64,000 nucleotides of DNA from assembly GCF_001542855.1 (NCBI RefSeq), contig NZ_LNBY01000015.1, positions 124,001 through 188,000 of the forward strand. Reading direction: 5' to 3'. This stretch comes from Erythrobacter sp. AP23 (GTDB lineage Bacteria; Pseudomonadota; Alphaproteobacteria; Sphingomonadales; Sphingomonadaceae). Shown piece after piece: positions 16,927 through 26,374 of this stretch; positions within the stretch are counted from its first letter, which is position 1, and every line of letters starts with the position of its first letter. Both the position numbers and the translations under genes were made by a program. The notes beneath the pieces were generated by a model. That model made no database searches, was not told where the DNA came from, and saw nothing but the letters and a program-made list of their open reading frames with translations.

Positions 16927-18348
16927 TCAGCTTTTCGCATCCGCGTCGGGGAGCGGCATGGTCAAGCTGAAGGCCGTTCCGCGGGGTCGTTTCAAATAGC
17001 CGACCTCGGCATTGAGCTGCATGGCCAAGGCACGAACGATCTGGCGTCCGAGACCAGTGCCCTGATCCTTGGGTCCTGCATCCACACCCACGCCATCGTC
17101 GTAGATCGTCAGCGACAAATGACCGTCGGCAATTTTCGTGTCGACCGACACGGTTCCACCGCTGCCGGAAGGAAACCCGTATTTGACCGCATTCATTGCG
17201 ATCTCGACCAGAATCAACCCAAGCGGGACCGAGTACTCGACAGCCAGTTCTACCTCGCCGCCCCTCTTGCAAAACTCGAAATCGATGCCGTCGCGCTGCC
17301 CAACGCTGGCCACGACATGGGTAAGCAGATCCTCGAGATAACCGACGATCTCGACCCGGTCGTGCGCGCTCGTCTTGTACAACCGCTCATGCACTCTGGC
17401 GACGGTCTCCACCCGCCCCCTAGCCTCGCGCAAATGGGCGGTGAGGTCATCGTCGCCCGAACTCTCCTGGAGTTCCAGTAGCGACGTGATGATGTGCAAG
17501 CTGTTCTTCACCCGGTGATTGACCTCGTGAAGAAGCACGTCCTTCGTCTTGAGTGCGGCGGCGAGATCGCGCTCGGCACGCTTGCGATCGGTAATATCGA
17601 GAGATGCGAGGAACAGCCGTTCGCGTGTTCCGCTCATCTTGGTGATAGTCGTGACGAACCAGCGGTCGTTGCCGTCCGTATTCCACGGGTATTCCACGAT
17701 TATCGGCTCGTCGGAAACGGCCGCCCTCCGCAGATCCGCAATCACGGTTTGTGCGCGTCGATCGCCGAGGATCGTCCGGCCTGACTGTCCCGTCAGAACC
17801 TCCAGCCCGAACGCCTTCGCCATCCGGCTGTTGCCCATGACGAGCGTGAAGTCCTCTGCCATGAGGTCGATCACCGCGGCGTAGACGCCGGCCGTCTCGA
17901 AGAAGGCGCGGACCGTCTCCTCGCTCTCACGCAATTCGCTGCGTGCCCTGAAACTCTCGGTCTCGTCCCGAATCGTCAGGACCGCCCCGATTTGCTCACC
18001 ATCGGCGCCCAGCAACGGCTTGGCCGAACCCACGGCATAGACCTCGGTCCCATCGGGTCGCCGGATGACCCAGGGGGCGTCGACAACCGTCTCCCCGCCC
18101 ACCGCGCGCGCGAGCGGCAAATCCTCGAACGGGTGCGGCTCACCTTCCAGCGTGAAGAGGTGATAGCGATCCGAATAGTCTTTCGGCTCCACATCGAGCT
18201 CGGCCACGCCATGCATGGCCCTTGCGGCCTCGTTGACAAATCGGATCGCCCCGGCCGCATCGGTAACGATGATGCCCTCGCGCAACTGGTCGAGCACCAC
18301 CGTGGATGCAACCTGGCCGAGATCGAATACGGGCAGCGATGTCACCAC
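16927..18348 (-). CDS. PAS-domain sensor histidine kinase, HisKA_2 type
   Basis: The 473-residue soluble kinase has two PAS-like domains (about residues 12-130 and 145-255). A HisKA_2 dimerisation domain carries the phosphoacceptor in LLHEVNHRVKNSLHIITSLL. The ATP-binding domain has the N box EIAMNAVKYGFPSGSGG and the G boxes YDDGVGVD and GTGLGRQIV. HisKA_2 kinases are common in alphaproteobacteria, often in general stress or light signalling, but no PhyR, NepR or response regulator is adjacent. The first PAS domain lacks the LOV motif with its flavin-binding Cys, so the input signal is unknown. No membrane segment is present. Confidence 0.85.
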   Translation of the reverse strand: MVTSLPVFDLGQVASTVVLDQLREGIIVTDAAGAIRFVNEAARAMHGVAELDVEPKDYSDRYHLFTLEGEPHPFEDLPLARAVGGETVVDAPWVIRRPDGTEVYAVGSAKPLLGADGEQIGAVLTIRDETESFRARSELRESEETVRAFFETAGVYAAVIDLMAEDFTLVMGNSRMAKAFGLEVLTGQSGRTILGDRRAQTVIADLRRAAVSDEPIIVEYPWNTDGNDRWFVTTITKMSGTRERLFLASLDITDRKRAERDLAAALKTKDVLLHEVNHRVKNSLHIITSLLELQESSGDDDLTAHLREARGRVETVARVHERLYKTSAHDRVEIVGYLEDLLTHVVASVGQRDGIDFEFCKRGGEVELAVEYSVPLGLILVEIAMNAVKYGFPSGSGGTVSVDTKIADGHLSLTIYDDGVGVDAGPKDQGTGLGRQIVRALAMQLNAEVGYLKRPRGTAFSLTMPLPDADAKS

Positions 18349-18415
18349 TGCGCCCTATCACAAGAAGTTGTAACAAGTGGTGAAAATTGTCGTCCGCGGG
18401 CCCGAGGCCGAGAAC

Positions 18416-19681
18416 CTACTGGTTCATCGTCGCGAAGAAGTCCTCGTTGGTCTTCGAATCCTTCATCTTGTCGAGCAGGAATTCCATCGCGTCGACCGTG
18501 CCCATCTGCATGAGGATACGGCGCAAGACCCACATCTTCGACAGCTTGTCCTTCTCGACCAGCAGCTCTTCCTTGCGGGTACCGGATTTGCCGACGTCGA
18601 GCGCCGGGAAGATGCGCTTGTCGGCAACCTTGCGATCGAGCACGATTTCCGAGTTACCCGTGCCCTTGAACTCTTCGAAGATAACCTCGTCCATACGGCT
18701 GCCGGTATCGATCAGCGCGGTGGCGATGATCGAGAGCGAGCCGCCTTCCTCGATGTTGCGGGCAGCGCCGAAGAAGCGTTTCGGGCGCTGCAGCGCGTTC
18801 GCATCGACACCGCCGGTCAGCACCTTGCCCGAGCTCGGGACCACTGTGTTGTAGGCTCGGCCCAGACGCGTAATCGAATCGAGCAGGATCACGACATCCT
18901 GCTTGTGCTCCACGAGACGCTTGGCTTTCTCGATCACCATTTCCGCGACCTGGACGTGGCGGTTGGCCGGCTCGTCGAAGGTCGAGGAGATGACCTCGCC
19001 CTTCACGCTGCGCTGCATGTCGGTGACTTCTTCCGGGCGCTCATCGACCAGCAGGACCAGCAAGAAGACTTCCGGGTGATTGTCGGTGATCGCCTTGGCG
19101 ATATTCTGCAGCAGTACGGTCTTACCGGTGCGCGGCGGCGCGACGATCAGCGCACGCTGGCCCTTGCCCTGCGGGCTGATGATGTCGATCACGCGCGCCG
19201 ACTTGTCCTTCACCGTCGGATCGAGCGTGTCGAGCGACAGCTTCTCTTCCGGATAGAGCGGGGTGAGGTTGTCGAAATTGGTCCGGTGGCGGACTGCTTC
19301 CGGCTCGTCGAAATTGACCTTGTAGAGCGTGGTAAGCGCGAAGTAGCGTTCGCCTTCCTTGGGCGCGCGGATTTCGCCCTCCACCGTATCGCCGGTGCGC
19401 AGGCCCCATTTGCGGACCTGGTTGGGCGAGACGTAGATATCGTCGGGACCGGCGAGATAGTTGGCTTCCGGGCTACGCAGGAAGCCGAAGCCATCCTGAA
19501 GCACCTCGATGGTGCCGATGCCCATGATCTTTTCTTCGTATTCCTCATCCTCGGCCAGTTCGCGCAGGATGCAGAACATCAGGTCCTGGCGGCGCATGGT
19601 CGAGGCCCCCTCGACGCCCAGCTCCTCGGCCATCGCGACCAGATCTGCCGGGGTTTTCTCTTTCAAATCCTTGAGATGCAT
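18416..19681 (-). CDS. rho: Transcription termination factor Rho
   Basis: Hexameric RNA-dependent ATPase that terminates transcripts. The 421-residue protein has the N-terminal helical domain ([20 protein letters not shown]), the cold-shock-like RNA-binding domain ([20 protein letters not shown]), Walker [16 protein letters not shown], Walker [20 protein letters not shown] and the Q/R loops ([12 protein letters not shown]). The length is normal for the family. A 7-base-pair hairpin lies in its leader at 19750-19771, where autoregulation could act. Confidence 0.98.
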   Translation of the reverse strand: MHLKDLKEKTPADLVAMAEELGVEGASTMRRQDLMFCILRELAEDEEYEEKIMGIGTIEVLQDGFGFLRSPEANYLAGPDDIYVSPNQVRKWGLRTGDTVEGEIRAPKEGERYFALTTLYKVNFDEPEAVRHRTNFDNLTPLYPEEKLSLDTLDPTVKDKSARVIDIISPQGKGQRALIVAPPRTGKTVLLQNIAKAITDNHPEVFLLVLLVDERPEEVTDMQRSVKGEVISSTFDEPANRHVQVAEMVIEKAKRLVEHKQDVVILLDSITRLGRAYNTVVPSSGKVLTGGVDANALQRPKRFFGAARNIEEGGSLSIIATALIDTGSRMDEVIFEEFKGTGNSEIVLDRKVADKRIFPALDVGKSGTRKEELLVEKDKLSKMWVLRRILMQMGTVDAMEFLLDKMKDSKTNEDFFATMNQ

Positions 19682-19749
19682 GTGTTTTTACTCGGTATTC
19701 TCGGTTTGGATGGCCGGCAGGTCGGTATGGGCTTGGAGAAAGCGGACCC

Positions 19750-19771
19750 GGCCTCGTCAGCATGCGAGGCC
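19750..19771. other. Hairpin in the rho leader region
   Basis: GGCCTCG at 19750-19756 pairs perfectly with CGAGGCC at 19765-19771 around an 8-base loop. It lies 69 bases upstream of the rho start codon and 117 bases upstream of the PAP2 gene on the other strand. No T-run follows on either strand, so it is not a simple intrinsic terminator. The rest of the 206-base gap shows nothing recognisable. Confidence 0.35.
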
Positions 19772-19887
19772 CGTAGCCGGTGGATGAGGTTGAATTAGGC
19801 CTGTCGAGGAAGCACGTCAATTCGCTTTCGGCTCAACTCGTCCGGCCGGAAAGAAAATCTCAATCACAATCTCATAGGACGGGTCAC

Positions 19888-20844
19888 ATGGAAGCGTTGT
19901 CCGTTTCGCAGACCCTGGTCCCCGCGACACCTCCGCGCGAGAACGCCTTTCTTACGCTGTCGGTTGCAAGTCGCCCGGCACTGTTCATCGCTCTGGCCCT
20001 CGCGCTGAGCAGCGCTGTTGCCTTCGCGCTGCTTCCGGTGCTGCACGACTGGGCCGAGCTTGGTCCGGTGTGGATTGGGCTTGTTGGCCTTGCAGCCATG
20101 GGGCGATGTATAGAATTGCATCGATCGGAAGTGATCGGCGCCTGCTTTCAGCTGCTTTCCGCCTTCTTTTTGATATGCTTGCTCGGCTCGCTTGCTGGAT
20201 CGGTCCTGGCAACGACCGCCATGCCGCTGGTGGACCCGATGCTCGCGCGCGCCGATGCCGTGATCGGCTTCGATTGGCTGGCGACATTCCAGGCGTGGGA
20301 AACGGTCCCCAACCTCTATTTTAGCCTGTCCGTCATCTATTCCTCGCTGGCATGGCAGCCGGTGGTGCTGCTCGGTCTGCTTGCCGCGTCTGGGCGGATC
20401 GATGCCGCATGGCAGTTCCTGACCGCCTGGGGGCTTTCCCTGTTGACGGCGACGCTGATTTTTCCCTTCTTTCCGGCCCATGCGAACTTCGTGATCCACG
20501 GGATCGACCCGGGCGATGCTCCGGAAATACTCGTACCAGCAGGATGGCTCTTGGCGGAGACTTTCGACAGCCTACGCGCGGGCGCAATCGTCCTGATAGG
20601 TCGCGAGCATCTCGACGGTCTGGTCACCTTTCCCAGCTTTCATACCAGCGCGGCAATCCTCCTCGCCGCGGGGTTTGCGTATCTTCGAAGGCTGGCATGG
20701 CCATTCGCGATCTGGAACGCGCTGATGGTAGTTTCGGCCGTTTTCGTCGGCGCGCACTACCTCGTCGATGTTCTCGCTGGGATCATCGTGGCACTTGGCG
20801 GCCTGCTTGCCGCACAGCGCCTGGTCCCCGTTAAAAGGGTTTGA
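19888..20844 (+). CDS. PAP2-family membrane phosphatase
   Basis: A 318-residue integral membrane protein with several hydrophobic segments and two core motifs of the type 2 phosphatidic acid phosphatase/Aur1-like superfamily: FPSFHTSAAI (motif 2) and VFVGAHYLVDVLAG (motif 3, with catalytic His and Asp). Motif 1 is weak, and the overall layout resembles the Aur1/Ipt1-like PAP2 group. The substrate is probably a lipid phosphate or phospholipid head group, which cannot be specified. ATG 19888 is chosen because the segment upstream lacks a start with a ribosome site. It overlaps the 3' end of convergent hemJ by 14 bases. Confidence 0.8.
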   Translation: MEALSVSQTLVPATPPRENAFLTLSVASRPALFIALALALSSAVAFALLPVLHDWAELGPVWIGLVGLAAMGRCIELHRSEVIGACFQLLSAFFLICLLGSLAGSVLATTAMPLVDPMLARADAVIGFDWLATFQAWETVPNLYFSLSVIYSSLAWQPVVLLGLLAASGRIDAAWQFLTAWGLSLLTATLIFPFFPAHANFVIHGIDPGDAPEILVPAGWLLAETFDSLRAGAIVLIGREHLDGLVTFPSFHTSAAILLAAGFAYLRRLAWPFAIWNALMVVSAVFVGAHYLVDVLAGIIVALGGLLAAQRLVPVKRV

Positions 20845-21274
20845 CGACAACCAGAACGACGATGATCGCCAGCGCGATGCCGGGAAACTCGCCCCAGAGC
20901 CTCAACTGTTTTTCGGTCATCGGTCGTTCGCCCGCGACCATTTTCTTGGACCGGGCGACAATGATGCCGTGAAACGCCGTCAGGAGCACGACAACGAGCA
21001 GTTTGGCGTGGAACCAGCCCTGGTCCCATGCACCGATCGCCATGGCCAGCAGGAGGCCCAGGATCCACACGACGATAAGACTCGGGGTCAGTATGACCTT
21101 GCGTAGCAGCCCCATCCGCTTCGCCCACAGAGCCGATTCCTCCGAGTTCGGCGTCACCGGGTGGAGATAGATCATCTGGCGCGGCAGCATGAACAATCCT
21201 GCCATCCAGAACACCATGAAAATGATGTGGCCGGCCTTCAGCCAGTAATACGTCATCCCAAGCACATCCTGCAT
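20831..21274 (-). CDS. hemJ: Protoporphyrinogen oxidase HemJ
   Basis: A 147-residue membrane protein with four hydrophobic segments. It has the HemJ/UPF0093 features YYWLKAGHIIFMVFWMAGLF (conserved His), LPRQMIYLHP and GWFHAKLLVVVLLTAFHGI. It oxidises protoporphyrinogen IX to protoporphyrin IX late in heme synthesis, in bacteria lacking HemG and HemY. It follows hemE on the same strand with 33 bases between them, so the two heme genes likely form one unit starting at the candidate origin. Confidence 0.93.
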   Translation of the reverse strand: MQDVLGMTYYWLKAGHIIFMVFWMAGLFMLPRQMIYLHPVTPNSEESALWAKRMGLLRKVILTPSLIVVWILGLLLAMAIGAWDQGWFHAKLLVVVLLTAFHGIIVARSKKMVAGERPMTEKQLRLWGEFPGIALAIIVVLVVVKPF

Positions 21275-21307
21275 CGATGATCCATGTAGGGTCCGCTAAC
21301 GCTCACG

Positions 21308-22333
21308 TCACCCTTCGAATGAGCGCACCACACCGATCAGCCGCTCCACATGGGCGATCGGTGTGCGGCGGTCGATCCCGTGTCCGAGATTGAACACGTG
21401 CGGCCGGTCGGCAAAGGCTTCGAGAATGAGGCGCGCACGCTCTTCCAGACGGTCGCCGCCGGCCAGCAGCAGCAGCGGATCGAAATTGCCCTGCACCGGC
21501 ATGTTCGCCGGCAATTCGCGCGCCACCCATTGCGGATCGAGAGTCTCGTCGACACCGACCGCCTGAACGCCCGTCTCGCGGGCATAGCCAGGTAGTTTTT
21601 CACCCGCACCCTTCGGAAAACCGATGATCGGCGTCGTGGGATGCCGCTCGCGCAAAGCCGCAACGATCCGCGCGTTGGGCGCTATCACCAATCGTTCGAA
21701 TTCATCGGGTGCCAGGCTCCCTGCCCAACTGTCGAACAGTTGCACTGCCTCGGCACCTGCCTCGATCTGACCAGAAAGATATTCGATGGTCTCGGCGACG
21801 ATCCGCTCGAGAATGGCGTCCAACCTGGTCGGATCGCGATAGGCCAGAGCGCGCGCCTCGTGCTGGTCGCGACTGCCTTCGCCGGCGACCATATAGGTCG
21901 CGACGGTCCAGGGGCTGCCGGCAAAGCCAAGCATGGTGACGCCTTCGGGCAGGCGCTGGCGGCAAAGTCGCACGGTCTCGTAGATCGGATCGTAGCGCGA
22001 TTGGTCGGGAGTCAGCCCGTCGAGCGCAGCATCGACCAGCGGCGGCGACAGCTTGGGGCCCTCGCCGGCCAGGAACTCCAGGTGCTGGCCCATCGCATGC
22101 GGCACGATGAGAATGTCGGAAAAGAGGATCGCTCCGTCGAAGCCGAAGCGGTCGATCGGCTGCAAGGTAATCTCGCAGGCTGCCTCGCTGTCGTAGGCCA
22201 TGGCGAGGAACCCGCCCTTCTTCTCCCGCAGCGCGCGATATTCGGGCAGGTAGCGACCCGCCTGGCGCATGAGCCAGAGTGGGACGCGATCCGCGCGCTT
22301 GCCGTTCAGCGTATCGAGAAGGAGACCGGGCAT
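21308..22333 (-). CDS. hemE: Uroporphyrinogen decarboxylase
   Basis: Converts uroporphyrinogen III to coproporphyrinogen III in heme synthesis. The 341-residue protein carries the signature PLWLMRQAGRYLPEYR near residue 20, AILFSDILIVPHAMG, FAGSPWTVATYM and the C-terminal FNLGHGI. ATG 22333 (MPGLLLDTLNG) is chosen; a TTG at 22345 would add four residues. The gene reads away from the candidate origin, as in Caulobacter, where hemE borders Cori. Confidence 0.96.
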   Translation of the reverse strand: MPGLLLDTLNGKRADRVPLWLMRQAGRYLPEYRALREKKGGFLAMAYDSEAACEITLQPIDRFGFDGAILFSDILIVPHAMGQHLEFLAGEGPKLSPPLVDAALDGLTPDQSRYDPIYETVRLCRQRLPEGVTMLGFAGSPWTVATYMVAGEGSRDQHEARALAYRDPTRLDAILERIVAETIEYLSGQIEAGAEAVQLFDSWAGSLAPDEFERLVIAPNARIVAALRERHPTTPIIGFPKGAGEKLPGYARETGVQAVGVDETLDPQWVARELPANMPVQGNFDPLLLLAGGDRLEERARLILEAFADRPHVFNLGHGIDRRTPIAHVERLIGVVRSFEG

Positions 22334-22640
22334 CGAGGAGTCCAATCCAATAAATAATGATATTTATAATAGGGTTGAAGGAGTCTGTTGGCCCTGTGGA
22401 TTTCAGGGATAAGCCGCTCCTGCCCGATTTCTCCCGCGCTGCAAAGGCCCGAGACCGGATTGCGACTCGCCAGCCGCCATGAGTCGAGTCGAACTTTTGC
22501 CCATTGTCCCCACCCTGCGCAAAACTCGTATTTGGTGTGCGGGAATCGCCCCGCGAAGGACTCGCAGCGGGAAGGGTTTTCCATCCCGAACTTGTCGCCA
22601 GCTTTCTCCCGTGGTTTATGCCAGCGTTCTCCACAGGCCG
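22334..22640. other. Candidate chromosomal replication origin (oriC)
   Basis: The gap between hemE and ppsR is where the Caulobacter-type origin lies. It holds an AT-rich tract (about 22348-22371, nearly all A/T in an otherwise GC-rich genome) suited to unwinding. DnaA-like boxes are TTCTCCACA at 22627-22635 (8 of 9 to TTATCCACA, just inside ppsR), AAATCCACA on the minus strand at 22395-22403 (7 of 9), TTGTCCCCA at 22504-22512 (7 of 9) and a weaker TTATCC core on the minus strand at 22404-22412. Seven GANTC methylation sites occur within 226 bases (22338, 22381, 22464, 22481, 22486, 22543, 22559). No TTAA-type CtrA site is seen. Confidence 0.75.
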
Positions 22641-23495
22641 CAGAGCATCGAAATTTCCAACCGCGTCCATCTTCACCTGCTGTCCGATTCCACCGGCGAA
22701 ACGCTCGAAATGCTCGCCAAGGCCGCGCTCGCGCAGTTCGAGGATGCCAATGTCGTGCGCCATTTCTGGCCGATGGTGCGCAGCCGTCAGCATCTCGAGA
22801 GGATCCTGCCCGAGCTCAAGACCAATCCGGGTCTCGTCCTGTTCACGCTGGTCAATCCGGAAACCCGCGACCGGTTGGAAGAGGCCTGTACGCAGCTGGG
22901 CCTGCCCGCCGTGCCGATTCTCGATCGGGTGACCGAGGCGCTTGAAAAGGCTCTCGGGCAGGAAGCGCATGGCCGACCCGGCCGGCAGCACGCGATGGAT
23001 CAGGCCTATTTCAATCGGGTCGAGGCGATTCAGTTCACCATCGCGCATGACGACGGGATCGGCTGGGAGAACTGGGAGGAGGCGGATATCGTTCTTGCCG
23101 GCGTTTCGCGCAGCTCCAAGACGCCGACCAGCATCTACCTTGCCAATCGCGGCTACAAGGTCGCCAATATCCCGCTGGTGGTCGAAAGCCCGCCTCCGCC
23201 CAAGCTGTTCGAACTGAAGCATCCGATGGTCGTCGGCCTAACGACCGCACCCGAGCGCCTGGTTCAGATCCGGCGGAATCGCCTGCTGACTCTCAACGAG
23301 GAACGCGAGACGGATTATGTCGACAACGATCGGGTAAGGGACGAGGTCAAATTTGCTCGGCGCATGTTCGCCGACAATGGCTGGGCGGTGATCGACGTTA
23401 CGCGACGTTCGATCGAAGAAACCGCTGCCGCCGTGATACGGCTGTACAATGAGCGCGAAGCGCGCGGGACGCGCCAGGGAGCCAAGCCGATATGA
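22611..23495 (+). CDS. ppsR: Pyruvate, phosphate dikinase/PEP synthetase regulatory kinase
   Basis: DUF299 bifunctional kinase/pyrophosphorylase that inactivates and reactivates PPDK or PEP synthetase by threonine phosphorylation. It contains the N-terminal motif [14 protein letters not shown], the P-loop-like [20 protein letters not shown] and [18 protein letters not shown]. The start is uncertain: GTG 22611 gives 294 residues, close to the family size, but lacks a clear ribosome site, and ATG 22479 would extend into the origin region. The gene begins a co-directional chain in which its stop overlaps maf as ATGA. It corresponds to the gene on the non-hemE side of the Caulobacter origin. Confidence 0.88.
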   Translation: MVYASVLHRPQSIEISNRVHLHLLSDSTGETLEMLAKAALAQFEDANVVRHFWPMVRSRQHLERILPELKTNPGLVLFTLVNPETRDRLEEACTQLGLPAVPILDRVTEALEKALGQEAHGRPGRQHAMDQAYFNRVEAIQFTIAHDDGIGWENWEEADIVLAGVSRSSKTPTSIYLANRGYKVANIPLVVESPPPPKLFELKHPMVVGLTTAPERLVQIRRNRLLTLNEERETDYVDNDRVRDEVKFARRMFADNGWAVIDVTRRSIEETAAAVIRLYNEREARGTRQGAKPI

Positions 23496-24097
23496 ACGGG
23501 ATTTCGGGAAACGGGATCGTGCTTGCTTCGAACAGCGCCTCGCGCAAGGCGATGCTGGAGGCGGCGGGAATCGCTTTCACCGCCGAGAGTGCGGATGTCG
23601 ACGAACGCGCACTCGAGGCCGAAATGGATGGCGCGGAGCCTGCCGAAATCGCACAGGCACTTGCCGCGGCCAAGGCAGTGGCCGTTTCGGAGGCACGACC
23701 CGAAGCCTTAGTGCTGGGTTCGGATTCGCTGGTCGAGGTCGACGGCAAGCGATTCGACAAGCCCGCCAGCCGCGAGAATGCTGCCGAGCATCTGGGTCGA
23801 TTTTCTGGCAAGGTGATGACCCTGCACAGTGCCGCGGCGCTTGCGCGGGGAGGGCGCATCGTCTGGATCGGCTCCGATTTCGCTCGCCTGCGGGTGCGCG
23901 AGTTGAGCGATGATTTCATTGCAGCTTATCTCGATGTCGAATGGCCCGCAGTTTCCTATTGCGTCGGCGTGTTTCGGATCGAGGGTCCGGGCGTGCAATT
24001 GTTCGAGAGCATCGCGGGCGACCAGTTCACCGTACTCGGAATGCCGTTGCTGCAGGTTCTCGACGCTCTACGCGAGGAAGGTGCGTTACCGTCGTGA
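23492..24097 (+). CDS. maf: Maf-type nucleoside triphosphate pyrophosphatase
   Basis: Hydrolyses non-canonical or specific nucleoside triphosphates to monophosphates, a house-cleaning role. The 201-residue protein has the Maf N-terminal motif [17 protein letters not shown], the metal-site region [17 protein letters not shown] and [20 protein letters not shown]. It overlaps ppsR (ATGA) and aroE (GTGA) by 4 bases each. Maf subfamilies differ in whether they prefer dTTP/UTP or m7GTP; the sequence alone does not settle this. Confidence 0.93.
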   Translation: MNGISGNGIVLASNSASRKAMLEAAGIAFTAESADVDERALEAEMDGAEPAEIAQALAAAKAVAVSEARPEALVLGSDSLVEVDGKRFDKPASRENAAEHLGRFSGKVMTLHSAAALARGGRIVWIGSDFARLRVRELSDDFIAAYLDVEWPAVSYCVGVFRIEGPGVQLFESIAGDQFTVLGMPLLQVLDALREEGALPS

Positions 24098-24948
24098 CAC
24101 AATATGCCGAAGTGATCGGCGATCCCATTCGCCAGTCCAAATCCCCCGTGATCCACGGCTTCTGGATCGAGAAATTGGGCCTCGACGCGGAATATCGCGC
24201 GGCCCTTGTACCCGAAGGCGGGCTCGGCGAATACCTCGCCTCGCGCCGCGGCGATAACGACTGGTGCGGGTGCAACGTCACCATGCCGCACAAGCAGGCG
24301 ATCATACCGCTGCTCGACCGGCTGGAGCCGCTCGCAAAACGCATCGGCGCGGTGAACACGGTGGTGAAGGCGCCCGATGGCAAGCTGGTCGGGCGCAATA
24401 CCGATGTCGCGGGGTTCCTCGAACCGCTGGCCGAGCGGCTACGCGAACAGCATTACTTTCGCATGGGCCGCGTGCTCGGAACCGGGGGCGCAGCGCGCGC
24501 GATCGTGGCCGGTCTTGTAAAGGAGGGCTTCACGCTGGTTCTGGCTGGGCGCAATCCCGACAAGGCGCGCGCACTGCTGGAAGAGCTTGCTCCCGGGGGA
24601 GAGCACCATGCGGCCCCGCTCGATCATTTTGCCTCTGCCACCGATTACGACTTCGACGATCGCGAGGGCTGCTGCGACCTGGTCGTCAACGCCTCGCCGC
24701 TCGGAATGCGGGGCCAACAGCCTCTCACCTTCCATTGGAGCCACGCCCCTCCCGGCTCCATCGCCTACGATATCGTCACCGACCCGGTCGACACCGCGTT
24801 CCTGAAGTCCGCGCGTGCGGCCGGCTTCGAAACCATCGATGGACTTGCAATGCTGATTGGCCAGGCCGCCGCGGCCTTTACCCATTTTTTCGGTGTCGCA
24901 CCGCCGCGCGGAGACGACGGCGAATTGCGCGAAAGGCTTCTGGCATGA
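24094..24948 (+). CDS. aroE: Shikimate dehydrogenase
   Basis: NADPH-dependent reduction of 3-dehydroshikimate in aromatic amino acid synthesis. The 284-residue protein has the substrate motif [18 protein letters not shown], the catalytic Lys in [18 protein letters not shown], the nucleotide motif [13 protein letters not shown] and the C-terminal [17 protein letters not shown] 24094 is the start, overlapping the maf stop by 4 bases; the longer upstream frame lies inside maf. The stop overlaps the coaE start. Confidence 0.95.
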   Translation: MTQYAEVIGDPIRQSKSPVIHGFWIEKLGLDAEYRAALVPEGGLGEYLASRRGDNDWCGCNVTMPHKQAIIPLLDRLEPLAKRIGAVNTVVKAPDGKLVGRNTDVAGFLEPLAERLREQHYFRMGRVLGTGGAARAIVAGLVKEGFTLVLAGRNPDKARALLEELAPGGEHHAAPLDHFASATDYDFDDREGCCDLVVNASPLGMRGQQPLTFHWSHAPPGSIAYDIVTDPVDTAFLKSARAAGFETIDGLAMLIGQAAAAFTHFFGVAPPRGDDGELRERLLA

Positions 24949-25559
24949 GCCGCCCCCTGATCGTGGGCCTGACCGGATCGATCGGCATGGGCAAATCGAC
25001 CGTTGCGGCGATGTTCGAGGCGGCGGGCGTGCCGGTGTTCGATGCCGACGCCGAAGTGCGCGCGATGCAAGGGCCGGATGGCGAACTTGTGCCCGCGATC
25101 GAAGCGGCCTTTCCCGGCAGTACCGATGAAGGCGGGGTTTCGCGCGAAAAGCTGGGGGCACTGGTTTTCGGTGATCCAGAAAAACTTGCCCGCCTCGAGG
25201 CGATTGTCCACCCGGCCGTCGCGGCGAAGCGCGAGGCGTTCCTGATCGAACACGCCGGGGCACCCGTGGTGGTCTTCGACATTCCATTGCTGTTCGAAAA
25301 GGGAGGTGCCGGATCTGTCGATCGGGTGGTGGTCGTTTCCGCCCCGGCCGAAACGCAGAGAGAGCGCGTATTGGCCCGCCCAGGCATGACCGAGGAGAAG
25401 TTTGCGCATATTCTAGAGTTACAGACACCCGACGCACAGAAGCGTGCCCGCGCCGATCATGTGATCGATACCGGAACGACGCTCGAACAGACCGAGGATG
25501 CGGTCATCGCGCTCGCCGCCGAGCTGCGCGCCGAGAGCGCTGCGCGACAGGCGTTGTAA
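24945..25559 (+). CDS. coaE: Dephospho-CoA kinase
   Basis: Last step of coenzyme A synthesis, phosphorylating the 3'-hydroxyl of dephospho-CoA. The 204-residue P-loop kinase has [17 protein letters not shown] at the N-terminus, [25 protein letters not shown] and the lid region [18 protein letters not shown] 24945 overlaps the aroE stop. The downstream dnaQ gene begins 41 bases later. Confidence 0.95.
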   Translation: MSRPLIVGLTGSIGMGKSTVAAMFEAAGVPVFDADAEVRAMQGPDGELVPAIEAAFPGSTDEGGVSREKLGALVFGDPEKLARLEAIVHPAVAAKREAFLIEHAGAPVVVFDIPLLFEKGGAGSVDRVVVVSAPAETQRERVLARPGMTEEKFAHILELQTPDAQKRARADHVIDTGTTLEQTEDAVIALAAELRAESAARQAL

Positions 25560-25600
25560 CCCCCTTGTAATCTGAGTGCGCGAGGCCGATAGGAGACTCG

Positions 25601-26296
25601 ATGCGCGAAATCGTATTCGACACCGAAACCACCGGCCTCGACCCCAAGACGGGGGACCGGATGGTCGAGATCGGTTGCATAGAGATGGTCAATCTCGTGC
25701 CGACGGGCGAGAGCTACCACGCCTATTTCAATCCCGAGCGCGATATGCCCGCAGGAGCCGAGGCCGTACACGGACTTTCCGCGGCGTTTCTCTCGGACAA
25801 GCCGCTGTTCCGCGACCTTGCGGCGGAGCTGCTCGACTTCATGGGCGATTCGCCACTGGTCGCGCATAATGCGGGCTTCGATTTCGGCTTTCTCAATGCC
25901 GAACTGACGCTCATCGACCGGGAGCCGGTCTGCACCAGCCGAATGGTCGACACGGTGGCACTGGCGCGCAAGCGACATCCGGGGGCGAAGCTCTCGCTCG
26001 ATGCACTCTGCTCGCGCTACGGCATCGATCGCAGCCACCGCGTGAAACACGGCGCACTGCTCGACGCCGAGCTGCTCGCGCAGGTCTATGTCGAACTCAG
26101 GGGCGGACGCCAGATCGGGCTTGAACTTGCGGCGGAGGCAAGCGCCTTGGAGACCGTGCCGGCAATCCAGACATCCGCCGTGCGCAAGGCACCTGTCGGA
26201 CCTCGCCGCGAACCGCGAGTGCATCGTCCGAGCGAAGCAGAGCTGGCCCGGCACAGGGAATTCATGGCCGGGATCGAGAACCCGCTATGGAGTTAG
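25601..26296 (+). CDS. dnaQ: DNA polymerase III epsilon subunit (proofreading exonuclease)
   Basis: The 3'-5' proofreading subunit of the replicative polymerase. The 231-residue protein has the DEDDh motifs: Exo I REIVFDTETTGLDP, Exo II HNAGFDFGFLN and Exo III with HRVKHGALLDAELLAQVY. A C-terminal tail of about 50 residues is expected to bind the alpha subunit. It belongs to the chain running from ppsR. ATG 25601 follows GATAGGAGACTCG, a clear ribosome site. Confidence 0.95.
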   Translation: MREIVFDTETTGLDPKTGDRMVEIGCIEMVNLVPTGESYHAYFNPERDMPAGAEAVHGLSAAFLSDKPLFRDLAAELLDFMGDSPLVAHNAGFDFGFLNAELTLIDREPVCTSRMVDTVALARKRHPGAKLSLDALCSRYGIDRSHRVKHGALLDAELLAQVYVELRGGRQIGLELAAEASALETVPAIQTSAVRKAPVGPRREPRVHRPSEAELARHREFMAGIENPLWS

Positions 26297-26374
26297 GGTG
26301 TGGACCATCGGAAACCGACCGCGGCGCCGGTGCTTTGGAATCGTCCGGGGGACGGTAAAGGAGAAGACGAGAAG

